Below, one piece after another: positions 46,316 to 58,144 of a stretch of 64,000 nucleotides of DNA. A program made the translations under genes and the position numbers. Origin of the DNA: Isoetes taiwanensis. Its lineage: Eukaryota > Streptophyta > Lycopodiopsida > Isoetales > Isoetaceae. The notes beneath the pieces are model-generated. The model saw only the letters and a list, made by a program, of their open reading frames with translations, ran no database searches and was not told where the DNA came from. Every line of letters begins with the position of its first letter. Positions within the stretch are counted from its first letter, which is position 1. The stretch lies in assembly GCA_021234155.1 (NCBI GenBank), contig JAJEKV010000003.1:10540413-10604412 (forward strand), read 5' to 3'.

Positions 46316-47785
46316 TCATAATTTGGTATCTCTGCAGTTCATTTCTACTGATAATTTCTGAAACCTTCTCCAACCTAATGCCTTTGTCATAATGTCTGCA
46401 AGGTGTCTTTCAGAATTTACATACTTCAGCTGAATAAATCCCTTGTTCACCATATCTCTTATGTAATGCATCTCCATTTCTATGTGTTTAGTCCTTTCAT
46501 GTAAAACAGTGTTTTTTGTCATAGCTATACAACTTTGATTGTCACAAAATAACTCTGTGCTTTCTTCCTGCTTTATTTCTAACTCATCTAAGAATCTTCT
46601 GGCCCAAATAATTTCTTTTGCAGCTAGAGTTGTTGAAGCATACTCTGATTCTGCTGTTGACAGAGCTATGGAAGATTGCTTTTTACTTCTCCAACTAACT
46701 GGTGGTCCTCCTCGCATTACAATATAACCTGAAGTTGATTTACGTTCATCTAAATCCCCACACCAATCTGCATCACTGTAACTTTTCAACCTCAGATCCT
46801 TTGAACAATAAACAATCCCTGTGACTTTTGTACCTTTCAAAAATCTTAAAACCTTTTTAGCTGCCAGCCAATGCTCATACCCTGGATTATTGTTGTACCT
46901 ACTTAGCACATTTACTATGAAGGCTATATCAGGTCTTGTATTGTTTGCAATGAACAATAAACTCCCTATTAATTGTCTATATGGCACCTTGCTCATTTCC
47001 TCCTTTTCATCTTCATTTTTGGAACATAGTTCCTTTGACAATTTGCTCCCAGCAATGATTGGAGTTCTTACTGAATTGCATTCTTGCATATTAAATTTCT
47101 CCAAAACCGAATCTATGTACTTACCTTGATTTAATGATATCTTCATGTTTGCCCTCTCTTTTTTGACTTGAATGCCCAAAAACTGAGATAACTTGTATCT
47201 GTTCTTGAGCATTTCCTTGCACTTATTTAAGAAATTCGTGTTGTTAGATGCCAATATGCAGTTTTCCACATAAACAGCCATTATACAAAACTCTCCTTCT
47301 TTCTTTAGCAAATAAACATTGCCATCATTAGCCAACTTTGTGAAGCTTTATTCTTTCAAAAAATTGTCAATGCAAAAGTACCATTGTCTTGGAGATTGCT
47401 TTAAGCCATAGACTGCCTTCTTTAGTCTCCATACTTTTCCTTTTCCAACTTCAAAGCCTTGGGCTTGTCTCATGTAAACTTCTTCCTCCAAATCTGCATT
47501 AAGAAAAGCTGTACAAACATCCATATGATGTAAGTCTAGATCCAAAGCATTTTATATAGCAATTATCATCCTAATACTTGCTAATTTAACAACTGGTGAA
47601 TACGTTTCATCAAAATCTACCCCCCTTTTTTGTGAAACCTTGTGCAACTAGTCTTGCTTTGTGCTTTGGGTCCCATAGACCGATTAGTCTCCGTGGACGA
47701 TAAAAATACCTTTCTTCCTTCCTTCCTTTGGGCTGCCATCTGCATTTACTTTCAGTTTAAATACCCATTTATTTCCTATTGCATT
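46316..47785 (-). pseudogene. pol: copia reverse transcriptase and RNase H
   Basis: Reverse transcriptase begins with NAIGNKWVFKLKVNADGS near 47.76 kb, then KGVDFDETYSPVVKLASIR, MDVCTAFLNADLEEEVYMRQ and RLKKAVYGLKQSPRQWY, in three frames. The catalytic YVDD box reads YVEN in VYVENCILAS, so both catalytic Asp residues are lost. The 339-codon block 46316-47335 continues through YRQLIGSLLFIANNTRPDIA to RNase H (SDADWCGDLDERKSTSGYIV, STAESEY, FCDNQSCI, HIEMEMHYIRD) and ends with ADIMTKAL. The RNase H motifs look intact. It is non-functional because of the frameshifts and the changed catalytic box. Confidence 0.9.
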
Positions 47786-48352
47786 TTACCCCTTTGGCCC
47801 AAGACTGGTTACTGCTCTTGAAATAGCCAAGACCTGTTGTTGTTGAGTATATAATACTCCTGCCCCCTCTAAGTCAGCAATAATATTATCAAATGTTTGA
47901 AAAAAATCATTGACATTATCCTTGTCATGGAATCTTAATCTCATTAATTCATTTTCCAACACATCTATTTGTGAGGATGTCTTTTCCTCATAATTTAGGA
48001 GCATATAGCTCCACATCTCACTAGGATGCATCCCTCTAATTTTCAAAACAATGCTCGAGTTTACCTTGCTCATGATTATGCCCTGAGCTTCCCTTATTTT
48101 TGCAACATCAACAGTCCCCCCTCTTTCCACAGAGGTTGCTTCAGCATCTTCTCCATTTACTGAGCTTGAACTCCCTTCAGCAGCAACTTCTGAAGTTCTG
48201 CTTCTAACTCCTTTGCCTCCTGGTTCAGCAATCTCCCATAGTCCTTCTACTTGCAAAACGTGTTTAACCTTCTCCTTCCATACTTGGAACCCTGATTCTC
48301 CTTTAAACACATCAATTGCATTTAATAAACCTGCACCAAATCTGCTTGCCAT
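47786..48352 (-). pseudogene. gag: copia gag, N-terminal part
   Basis: A 188-codon ORF starts MASRFGAGLLNAIDVFKGES and contains FQVWKEKVKHVLQVEGLWEI, IREAQGIIMSKVNSSIVLKI and ENELMRLRFHDKDNVNDFFQ, typical of the copia Gag (UBN2/DUF4219-type) capsid region. The CCHC knuckle is missing because the ORF runs straight into reverse transcriptase sequence near 47785, the deletion junction. Confidence 0.85.
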
Positions 48353-48366
48353 CTTATCTCAACCTA

Positions 48367-48378
48367 GCTCTGATACCA
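48367..48378 (-). other. copia primer-binding site, initiator tRNA-Met
   Basis: TGGTATCAGAGC on the minus strand, one base inside the 5' LTR end, is the classical plant copia site complementary to initiator tRNA-Met. Confidence 0.9.
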
Positions 48379-48379
48379 A

Positions 48380-49175
48380 TGTAAGAAAATTATCAGAGAA
48401 TAAGTTAAGAGCAATATAACCTTATGCATAATTTAATCACCTTGCTTAAGACTCAATAAGTTTATGATCAATAAGATCATGTACATTAAACATTTATATT
48501 CAAAACCATTCTTAAGACAATATCAAATCAATAAGCTAACTTCACCACTTGAGTCAAATTAACAAATATTCATGACCACTGAATAAAATCATATCAACAC
48601 TGTTCAAAAGGGATTGAATATAACATTGTAGCTTCGAACTTATTCGCCTTCGAATTATCCAATTCTTACCTTGACTTCACACGAAACACAAGTGTCTATC
48701 TAATGCACAATGATCTAAGCTTCTCATTGATTTATCTGAGCAGTCCGGCGGTCATGCCAGACCGCTTGCTGGTTGCGGAAATCATCTGATCCTCATGCCT
48801 TCATTGCATTGGACCTAGACTCATTTGAACCAAAATTGACTCCAGGCATCTCGATGGTCTCCCTAGAATATTCCTTCATACAAATTTAATGGTTTAACCA
48901 TCGAATAACCTTATGCATTTAGATCAAATAAATGACCTAATACATGGTCTACAACAACATGAATTCCATATAATCCCCTTTAGTTCTCCAACTTAAAATG
49001 TACAAGATCATCTAATCCCTTGTTCTGCTCCATAACCTTGTTCTGGCACATAACTGTACAAGATAATTATCTTCCATAACTTAACCCTTTTGTCTCTGTA
49101 TTTTTCAACTGTTTTCCAACTTTTGTTCTCATTATTCAGTATCAATGATTCATGATTATGACATGAACTCCAACA
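48380..49175 (-). repeat. copia 5' LTR
   Basis: A 796-bp LTR with TGTAAG at the plus-strand left end and CCAACA at the right, giving TGTTGG...CTTACA on the coding strand. Confidence 0.85.
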
Positions 49176-49200
49176 GATATATATATATATATATATATAT
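49176..49200. repeat. (AT)n microsatellite
   Basis: About 12 TA units directly abut the copia 5' LTR. Confidence 0.9.
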
Positions 49201-49374
49201 GAGCATGGATAAAGAAATTATTGTTTCTTCTTCTTATTGATGTTTCTTCTTACTGATGTATATAGATAGATAGAAGTTTAAGTGTATAAATAACACATAT
49301 ACCATATTTCATAACGTTTTGAGTAAAATATAGTCCTATGGACTGTTCAATTCAAAATTTAGCATTCAATATGG

Positions 49375-49520
49375 CCACTGGTAAGACCTTAAATTGCCAC
49401 TAATAAGTTCAAGGTTCAAAACTCATTCATTGTGGCCCTGGTGACTTAAGGACAAAAATATAGGCTCATCGCTTAGAGTAGTCAGATGGTTAAGGCCATT
49501 GGGATTGGGTAAACTCCACC
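49375..49520 (+). repeat. possible tRNA-derived SINE fragment
   Basis: GTTCAAAACT near 49414 fits box B, and a box-A-like TGGCCACTGG lies about 42 bp upstream near 49372. A second tRNA-like start (AGTCAGATGGTTAAGGCC) follows near 49478. Nothing else is recognised from here to 50.15 kb. Confidence 0.3.
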
Positions 49521-50151
49521 CAAATGTGTAAGAAAACCCATTGACTACTACAAGGATGAGTAAAGGGAGCTAGCACATATCATATTCAATTTATTCAAAA
49601 TTAAAAGTCCATTGTATTTGGCCAATTATTATAACGATTAATGATTTAGCGTATTAGAAGATGGTGGCGTACATTTGACAAAGCATAGTTGTTTTCAAAG
49701 ACAGTAAATACATCAAACATGTGGGACGACATGTAGCATGGATCTCGGACGTGTTTGTTTCCATGTCCTCTCAATATGCAAGATTTGGCAACTTATTGGC
49801 TCTGAACAATATCGCCAATTTGTCAACTATCCACACAGGTAGTCCTTTGGCCACAGCATGTCCTTTGGATGAATAATTATATTCAACATGATCTATTGAC
49901 ATGATGGCACCCTTATGGTGCGACAGAGACAACAATCAAGCAAATATAATCATGACATGACATTCCCATAGCACAATGGCTCCAACAATACCTCATGTAT
50001 TATCAATAAATAGATATTAATGGATTTTTGATAGGTAGATATTAATGTATGCTTTGTATTGATGTGTGCTTATTAAGTACGTATTGAAAGGTTACCATGA
50101 TATGTAAGGCAGGAGGAAGCAGAGCAATGGTTGGCTTGTTTGTTTTAGTTG

Positions 50152-50303
50152 GCACATAGTATTAGTCATTGGACTTATTGTAATATTTAAGCCATGTGGA
50201 AGTATCCCATACCATTGCTGCAAGTTGGCACATGGTATTAGTCAATGGACTTATTGTAACATTTAAGCCATGTGGAAATACCCCATACCATTGGTGCATC
50301 TTA
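50152..50303. repeat. tandem repeat, two copies of about 76 bp
   Basis: GGCACATAGTATTAGTCATTGGACTTATTG (written over 50152-50181) recurs from about 50228 with a few changes, both followed by TTTAAGCCATGTGGAA and CCATACCATTG. A 21-bp tandem (AGAGATATGTGCTTCCTAAAT) lies near 50743-50784. Confidence 0.75.
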
Positions 50304-51789
50304 GACATGCTAAGTTAGTGGCCACATTGGTCATCAAGCCAGATTCCTCCTGAACTAATTGGCGCGACGATTCAAATTCCTACACAATGGTCAAAAGAGC
50401 CTTTACTTGGTCATACAAGTTCAATCTTTTCCTAATCCCATTTTCTCAAAAGGAATGAGAGCATGTGTAGTTTAGCAGAAGCAATAAATACACTTTTATG
50501 GAAAGGGACACGAGTTCTTTGATACTGGCAGAGCAAAATAAAGATTGATAAACTCAAAAGACCAGGTCCAAGCAGAACATTTTTCTATAACAAAGCAAGG
50601 CGGCCCTTGCAAAATCCAAAAGAGAGTCGCTAAGCAAACAGTTTTCTAATGCAAGGGAGGCAACTGAGTCTAACGAACACACTTTTAAATCCTAAGAGAA
50701 GGCAGAAGGAAGGCAGGTTTACATCGAGAGGAGTGTTAAGTGCAGAGATATGTGCTTCCTAAATAGAGATATGTGCTTCCTAAATCCCCGACAACGATTC
50801 CGAACCGAGCAAAACCCTAATGACAAACAAGATTGGTTGTGGTGAAAAGGCTGGGGCCAAATTGGCAAGAGGGCAAATGATCAATGATCTACAATATAAT
50901 ATTTGAGGGGTTGAGAAGATAGTATAATATAGGCACAAAAGTCTTAAGGTTTCAGAGCAGGTTAAAGGTGCAGGATAAAGAATCCATGTGTTTATTATTC
51001 TGGTGGTGGCCATGAGCTTTTCATATGGCAATCTAGCAAAAAATATATCTCAAGTCTTTATCAAGGGGGCTGTTGATATGCTCTCCCGATATCTGACACA
51101 CCCACCATGGCATTCTTCTTTGCTGACCTCATTCATGCAAAAGGTCTTCTCCAACCCTAAAACCCTAAACCATGTAAAACCCATCTCCATAAACTATTCA
51201 TCTTCTTAGATTTGATTCCCTGAAGAATTTGATCATTAAGATAAGAAGTTCCGTTATCAGAGTAGCAATTACTACGACGAAAATTTCTTGCAGAAAAAGC
51301 ATTTAAATCATCCATCTCATTGACCAAAGACAAAAATAATAAATTTACAACTTTTTTCATTTTTTTTTTCCTTTTTTTTTACATTAAAATCTTGAGAATC
51401 AAACGCTGGCCTGCTGCAGATAATTCTTCCGGCCAGCAGAAGATACAAATTCTTAGCAAACAAGAAATTTAAAAGTTTTGGCACACCCGCCATTAAAACT
51501 CAGCAAGGAGGCCTTTTTTCAAGCAAGGATTGGAGCATCCCCTCGAAACTTCAAACAGTAATGTTACAATATTTCTGCTTGGCAAAGCAAGCCAAGCCTA
51601 AACAAACAAATTATCTGATCTCATAAATAATAGTGAAGAAATCGATCCGATATTGCTACAAATCTTACTAATCTGTATATATTTTTTTGGGTTTGACCTC
51701 TTCTGACGAAAAAATTTATAGCCGACCTGCAGCCGAGGAAATGCTCCTCTAATAACGACGCATAATCTATTTCAACTGTTGATATGGAT
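50304..51789. other. 3' flank of the cyclin gene, no other gene seen
   Basis: Non-coding. A T-rich/A-poor run near 51361-51385 on the plus strand is the most obvious local feature. Short ORFs here have no domain. Confidence 0.4.
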
Positions 51790-53381
51790 TCATCCTTCGA
51801 TGATCTCGTACTCATTCTGATTTGGGTTGCAAAAATCTTTGATTTTCCTCTTTTTTACAGATGGGGAAGAAACTATATGCACATTTGGGCTGGATTCAAC
51901 CGATCTGAGAGTGCTTTCACTGTCACAGCTGAAAGAGGTAACCTCTAAAACGCCCACAGGGCTCTGGGGAACTGAGAAGCAGCCTGGTTTTCTCTTTAAA
52001 ACACTACGGAATAAGCCCATCTGATGAATGCCTTGCATTAGCCTGTAACATTTTTCTACAGCATCCTGGAAATGGGCCAATCAACCCATATCAGATTTTG
52101 GGAACACATTTGTGGGCAATCAAGACCAGTTCATCAACTAAAAGAAGAGACCAAATTGGGCAATCTCATCACATAAAACCGGGCACAACCAAGAATAAAA
52201 AACCAAGATTAAATTAGAGCTCTTACTCGATCGATAGAGATGGCAGCAGACAAGGCTTTCATACCATCGGCAACAGCAGAAGCTCCATGGCTGTCCAGCA
52301 TTGCAGAAAGGACTGCTGCCGCTGCAATAACAGATGGTGGAAAGGCCAGAAAAGAGATGTCTGTACATCCACACAATAAAGTATTAGGTAGGCATTTGGA
52401 AGGGAATGGCTCTACTTTTCTTGCCCACAAGCAATCACCTTTCAGAGTTGATAGTATATAATCACTGATTTGAGCCTGCATTTCCTTCCTCCATAAATCA
52501 TCAAACCCAAGCTTGTGCATGTAGTAGTTGATGTAAGAAAAAGGGGTTACGGCACTCATTCTCCACTCCAGAGTACTCAGGACCAATAGCTCCATTCTCT
52601 GTATGATTCTTGGTTCAAATAAGTGCTCCACTTCAACCTGCAAAGCATCAAGCAATCAGTAAAACGTACAGGTATGGGATCAAATGGGATATAAAAAAAT
52701 CAGATACGAAATAATGGTATTGGCAATGTTGTTAGTACTCTGCACACCTGGAGATCGATTAGACAAGGCATATCGGGCTCTTCCATTTTCGCAGCTAGAG
52801 AGAAGCAAGCAACAGACAGAAGCTGAGGCATCCATGCCTTTCCTTGCTGGGAAAAGGGGGGAGGAGAAAAAATCATGTAAGCTGTTTAAACAATAAGAAA
52901 GATGGATTTTAAGCAGGAAAATAATCTACTTACTGGCACAGGATGTCGAGACAGGAATCGATCCAGATAGTTTACAGAAAGAACTGCAGTCAAAGGGCCA
53001 AATCTCTGCTGCCCATGAACCTGAAAGATGAAAAAAAAAAAAAATCAGCCACCTGATCCGAAGAGAGGACGCATGCAAAAGAGGAATAGAGATGCAGACC
53101 TTGAGCATCCAACCAACAGCCAAATCTCGAACTGAAAGGTCAATAGTTTTGGTCTGAAACCTTTGAAGGTAATCCTTGAGAGGCATGTGGGCACTCTCTT
53201 TTTCAAGCATGGCAGAGATGACATCGTCAGTCTCAACCGGAACAGCTATGAAGGTAGAGACAGGCCATGCATTCACAAGTTCATCTTCATCAGAGTAGCT
53301 GCTGGTCTCATCCTCCCAGGCACTGCCACCCACTTCTTCATTGCAATAGAGGCTGGCACAGCAATCAAAACTGGGTGCCAT
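51790..53381 (-). CDS. CYCD: D-type cyclin, five exons, 384 residues
   Basis: D-type cyclins activate CDKA to phosphorylate retinoblastoma-related protein at G1/S. Exons on the minus strand: 53381-53100, 53020-52934, 52846-52748, 52637-52227, 52065-51790. All introns are phase 0 with GT-AG ends (AAG|GTCTGC, CCA|GTAAGT, CAG|GTGTGC, CGA|GTAAGA; acceptors TTTCAG, CCCAG, TTTGCAG, TTCCAG). Residues 11-15 are LYCNE, the LxCxE motif for Rb binding. The cyclin N-box begins near residue 66 (LKDYLQRFQ, AVGWMLK, VNYLDRFLS, LAAKMEEPDMP, MELLVLSTLEWRM), and the C-terminal box begins near residue 188 (TPFSYINYYMHKLG). The C-terminus is Ser/Pro-rich with basic KKRK, PEST-like. Length and exon pattern are normal for plant CYCD, and I see no defect. 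I cannot assign the subfamily with confidence. Confidence 0.93.
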
Positions 53382-55456
53382 ATCCCTCAGCAGCTGCTAA
53401 AACCTTGTACCAACCTTGCAAAACCCTCATCCAAAACAGGCTAATCCCAAACACATTCCATTCCCACACAGATCAAAGACTCTGCCCAAACAATAGTGCA
53501 CAGCCCAAAAGGCACACCCCTGCTTCAATCAAATAATCACTGCATCACCAAACAAAATCCCAATCCAGCAAAAACACAGAGCAAGGAGTCATTGCTTGCC
53601 CCTGTAAGCTGCATTTTCCTCTAACACAAGGCGGCACCTGATAGATATCCAAGCAAGAACAAACAACAAGCCAACACAAACCAAGTACTGTGAAAAGGGC
53701 GGCACTCTTCTCTTCTTTTTCCTTCTTCCACTTCTTCCTCTTGTCTCAAACCAGGGACCTGGCTTTAGTCTAAAGACCAAAGACGCTGGGCCGTCCCGTG
53801 CAACCCAACAACAAAACACCCCGTTGCATGACAAGGCATATTAAAACAACGACACAGAGACTATCTGGACGTGTATGGCAAAAAAAAGAGAGTATAGAAT
53901 ACACTGCTATCTCTGTTCTGTGCAGGGAGGGGGTTGATGGCTTTTGGGTTTTGGGTTTTTGCTCAAGGGCATTGGATTGGATTGCGTAGAAAAAACATAC
54001 AAAGGGGTAGTTAAGGAGGCCCTTCCTTCTCACCGTATCTGCTGCCTGACTGGACTGGCTTCTGTGTCTTTTTCTAGTTTGGCGCCTCAAGAGTTGGACT
54101 GGTCAGCCTTTTTTCTTAGCAAGTGTGAGCCCACTCATTACTCTTTGCTGGGGACCTGTTCGACACAAACATTCTATATGTGGCTTGGCACTGCATACTT
54201 AAAAATAAAATTCAAATCTAAAATTCATGTAATTGGTAAACTAACATCTGTTTTTTCTAACCCCACGATCTCCATTAAACTATGCCTTGGATAGTCACCA
54301 TATGATCGATGCTGACCTTGTCAAATACGGTTCATTATATTACAGGCACATGTTGTCCCGTCTAAATCTCCAGGCTCAATTTGAGGCTCAACCTAAACAT
54401 GATTCCAAAATTACTGCCATTAGAGTACTGATTGAAATATTCAAGCTTGGCACTTTGCCTCAGTCCACTCCTCCATTAAGTTTATATTTATATTTCCCCC
54501 AACTGGCCTTTGCTTAACTTTTTATAATCCACGTCTCCGTCTCCCAGATCTCGTTAATTTATGTTGTGAAGAGTATAAACTAGTTTGGGATAAGAAAAAT
54601 TAATGTACCATGATTTCGGTTGTAATATATTATTACCGTAAGCTAGCTTATGTCAAAAGAATGTATCATGACTCGGGTTTTATAAACTAAAAGGAAAATT
54701 ATACCATCATTTGGGTTATTTAACCTAACATTGTATCAGTACAACTAAGTACAAATAAACCTGTGGACTCGTACTGAGAAAGAATGTCTTCAATTAGAAA
54801 GTGTTTCTCGCATTTAGGGTTTAGCTTTGGTGCCTGGCAAGGAGAAAAACTGAAGTATTGAGTAACTGAAGTATGAATTTTGGCTAAAAACGTATAAGGT
54901 TCCATTCGTTGTCTCAACTAGAAAAGCAACCAAGTGCGTACTAACACAAATAAACTGTACTAAGGTGTGTCATATTTAACCACACTGAGCTGGATACGGC
55001 GAAAGCAAGGATTAGGCAAGGCGAAAGCTGGGAAGAAGGGCAGGGTTTAGCAGGCGCTTTATAGTAGGGATTAGATACGGTATGCTTTTTTGAAGGTAAG
55101 GTTTACTGTATACATGGTGCTAAGTGTGAATCCGTGCCTCATGTGAAGAGTAGGTACGTGTGTTCTGGGACCCCTGTAACACCCTGAGGCGACACCCTCA
55201 CACAAGACAGAGGTTTTTGGATTGTTAGAGCGAGATTTTGTTCTGTGTAAAGTAGCCAAAGCCTATCCCTTTCCTGGCATTAAAAAAACCTAGAAAACCC
55301 TAAACAACATGGCCCAGAAACAAGCGTCAAATCGTGGGTCCTCAGCTTGACCTAATGCGCCAACAAGCGTTTCGCCCCACAAGCAGTGTACCCCGAATAC
55401 CAGATTTTGCCTTGAAGTAGAAAAACGATTGCTTTAACTTTGTATTATTTACTTAC
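53382..55456. other. upstream region of the cyclin gene, no other gene seen
   Basis: It should contain the cyclin promoter and 5' UTR, but no TATA box could be placed with confidence. A degenerate repeat around TGTACCATGATTTCGG, TGTATCATGACTCGGG and TATACCATCATTTGGG spans about 54603-54720. Confidence 0.4.
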
Positions 55457-55553
55457 CTCTGAGCGGCATAGCTGGCTCGCTGACGAGCTCCAGTCCCCCA
55501 TTCCGGTCACGGTTTTCGTTTTCTTCCATATGAGCTTCTGCATTTGTCGCCAT
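55457..55553 (-). CDS. possible orphan first exon
   Basis: ATG at 55553 opens 32 codons, MATNAEAHMEENENRDRNGG then LELVSEPAMPLR, and ends at CAGAG|GTAAGT, a strong donor at 55456-55451. Acidic, Ala-rich starts of this kind are common in plant genes. No convincing second exon lies downstream within the next 2 kb, where the cyclin promoter begins. It may be a truncated gene, or chance. The family is unknown. Confidence 0.3.
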
Positions 55554-55559
55554 AGTTAG

Positions 55560-56090
55560 TGGAAAAGAAGTCTTCTATATTGATTATCTACAAGGCTGCA
55601 TTTAATAGCTTGGAAGAAAACGCCGCTGCTAAAGTTGGCCTTGCCGCACACTTGGAGGCAGAGCCGGTTCTGTCTTGTTGGCTGGCTATGGCAGAAATAG
55701 TACTCTTCCTTCTTTTTTGTTTTGCTTTTTCTTCCTTGCTAGGCTACCCGCCATAGCCAAGCATAACATCCCTCCTAAATAGGTCTATTAGGCCGATTTG
55801 TTCTGCCCCACTTGATGCCATGGCGCCAGAGGCTCTGCCGGATTTCTGCCCATAAATGGAGGCATGCTTCCTTCCTTCTGCCCTAAAAAAGGGGCCCTAA
55901 ATTTGATGCTATGTATAGACTAGTAACGTAAAATTTCCTCTCTATTCTGTGCCTCTACGCGTGCCAAACGGTGCCATCGCCCTCTGCTTTGCCAAAAAGC
56001 TCCTCCATACCAACCTCCATAGCCAGCATCAGTCTATTACACAAGACATCATCATAACTCAGAATCAAATAAAACTCTTCCCTCTCTGTT
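55560..56090. other. no gene seen
   Basis: An ORF at 55559-55756 (65 codons) has no domain. The sequence is otherwise non-coding. Confidence 0.35.
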
Positions 56091-56091
56091 C

Positions 56092-56420
56092 TTGGGCTCT
56101 TTTTTTCCTTCTCTTTGATTTTCTTCTCATTTTCTTGGGTTTTTTTTCTTGGTTTGGGTTTTTCTTGGTTTTGGGTTTTTCTTCTCTACCATTTTTTTTT
56201 TAATTATTTTTTTTCCCTCCTCTCTCTTTTGTTTTTTTTTCTTTTCCCTTTCTTTCCCATTTTGGATATTGCTTTTTCCTCTTTGGGTTTGGGTTTTTCT
56301 TCTTTTTTTTTTCCACTTTTTTTCTTCCCTCTCTTTTGGATTTGTTTGGGATTTTGCATTTTTTGCCATTTGGGTCTTGTTTTTTCCCCTTTATCCCGAC
56401 ATCCCTGCCTTTTTATGTTG
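56092..56420. repeat. long T-rich strand-asymmetric tract
   Basis: For about 300 bp the plus strand is almost only T, C and G, with many TTGGGTTT and TTTTTCTT units. The complementary strand is A/G-rich and yields a false lysine-rich ORF. Confidence 0.8.
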
Positions 56421-56839
56421 GGGGTGGGTTTTTGTTCAGGTCTTGATCATCCACCTCCTAGCCAGCCACACCATCCCCACCACCTCTGCCCCTTGAGAAG
56501 AATTTCTCATTACCTCTGCCTCTGCCAACTTGCCCTTTGAGAATTTCTGGTTACCTCTGCCTACTTGAGAATTTCTGATTACCTCTGCCTACTTGCCCTG
56601 CTTTGTATCATGCCCAGTTGCAAACTATCCTCCATGAACCTGAACTCCCCTCACTTCCCTGTCAGGGTTGGTGCCCCTTCATCTCAACACATGTCCATCT
56701 ACACCTCAATCCTCCCTCAGTTCTCCCAATATATGAACCTTGCAGAAAAGAAAGTAAGTTAATAATATTATCACAATCTCTCCCATGGTCCAAGCCTTTC
56801 TGGTCTAACCATTGATTCCTACCCTAATAAAACAATCCA

Positions 56840-56905
56840 CTAGTTGTAAAGCATGATTCAGGCGCATTGTTAAAGCTTTCTATCTCTGGGGTTCGAGCTT
56901 GGCTC
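56840..56905 (+). repeat. possible tRNA-derived SINE head
   Basis: GGCGCATTGTTAAAGC resembles the box A region of the element at 19.14 kb, and GGGTTCGAGCTTGG near 56879 resembles box B with one mismatch. A related tRNA-like block (TTAGGCACATGGTGC ... GATTCGAGCTC) lies on the minus strand at about 57087-57020. Confidence 0.35.
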
Positions 56906-57149
56906 TGTGTTCCTCTTGAGGTTGATGTTGCTGATGGCGACTGCTCCCCAGCTCGCTTGGTCTTTCCTCAACTTTGTTCGGTCTTTGCTCCAACTTGGAC
57001 TCTCATCTTAAGCACATGAGCTCGAATCATGCACTCGCTACGGGGAATTGAATATACATTATGCACCATGTGCCTAACTCCATTTCCCTGCACATCATTG
57101 GTAGAATCGTTCCCTATGACACTTACCATATGACAACTTTCCCTTGGCA

Positions 57150-58143
57150 CGTCAAAAGCCGTATTTAACCAGAATCCATGCCCTAATCATAGATTTATTC
57201 GTGGTTAAAGGCATGTTCATTAATTTATTTATTCATTGCATGGGAGAACATCACACATAGCTTTTGATGTAAATGATGTATCCATCTACCTTGCGTACAA
57301 GGGAATACATCTCTTTATTCTAGGTATAAATAAATTCAAAACCTCAAGGGTGGGTCGTTTATTTCTTCTCCTCTTTTCTGAATTGGACGTACAGTAGAAT
57401 ACAAAGAAATATTAAACGTTTGGTATTGCATGGATCAACAAAAAAAAATATTAAACATCTGGTATTGCATGGATCGTCATTCAGGTGAAATAAGTCCGAA
57501 CATGCTCAAACAAAGCTGGTATAAATATTGTACAACATAAATTTGGCACATCTAGCATAAAATAGCCAGCCATACAAAAATATAGTGCAACTTGTTTTGT
57601 ATAACCACAGCTCGTTAACAAGATGGTAAACACCAATGGTAAATCATCTAAGTATTTTAAGTTATTTATTTTCTATCTTGTTTTATTTTATGGATATTGT
57701 CTTATTTTTTTGTTCTATAAGTTACAAGATTGTTGTATCTAGTCAATAAGTTGGCATGTTTGAGGATCAGCTCTAGATTTTATGCAAGTACAAATATACA
57801 CCACAATAAAGGGTATGTGGCAACATATTTCTTTGGCAATAGTTTTGTGACACAGCTCTAGTTGTTGGCATTAGCGTACCATTGACTTAAGGGAACAATG
57901 CGGGTCCTCTAATGATCTGTATTGAGGATCACATATGGACCCAGCATGTGTTGAAACTACATGTGGATCTTAGCATTATCATTCTCTTTATGCGTCAAGC
58001 TTGAGATGAGGGCCCATATTTCCCATTACACATGACTCGTTCGCAAGAAAAAACCTTTCAGTACAAACAATCAATTATCGTACCCTTGACTAAAAGGAAA
58101 CATACGGTTATCTAATCATTTGTTTTTTTAACACCACGAAACT
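57150..58143. other. no gene seen
   Basis: AT-rich non-coding sequence. AATATTAAACGTTTGGTATTGCATGGATC repeats near 57409 and 57448 (two copies about 40 bp apart). Confidence 0.4.
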
Positions 58144-58144
58144 A

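Larger units (their letters stand above)
45572..49175 (-). mobile_element. Ty1/copia element with large internal deletion
   Basis: Direct LTRs (TGTTGGAG... on the minus strand) flank a gag N-terminal ORF joined almost directly to reverse transcriptase and RNase H on the minus strand. The end of gag, the protease and the integrase are missing. An initiator-Met tRNA primer site and a polypurine tract are present. The left LTR lacks its outer end, so no target-site duplication can be checked. Confidence 0.9.

Noticed and set aside
56127-56369. Lysine-rich 80-codon minus-strand ORF
   Set aside because: It is a by-product of the T-rich tract on the other strand.
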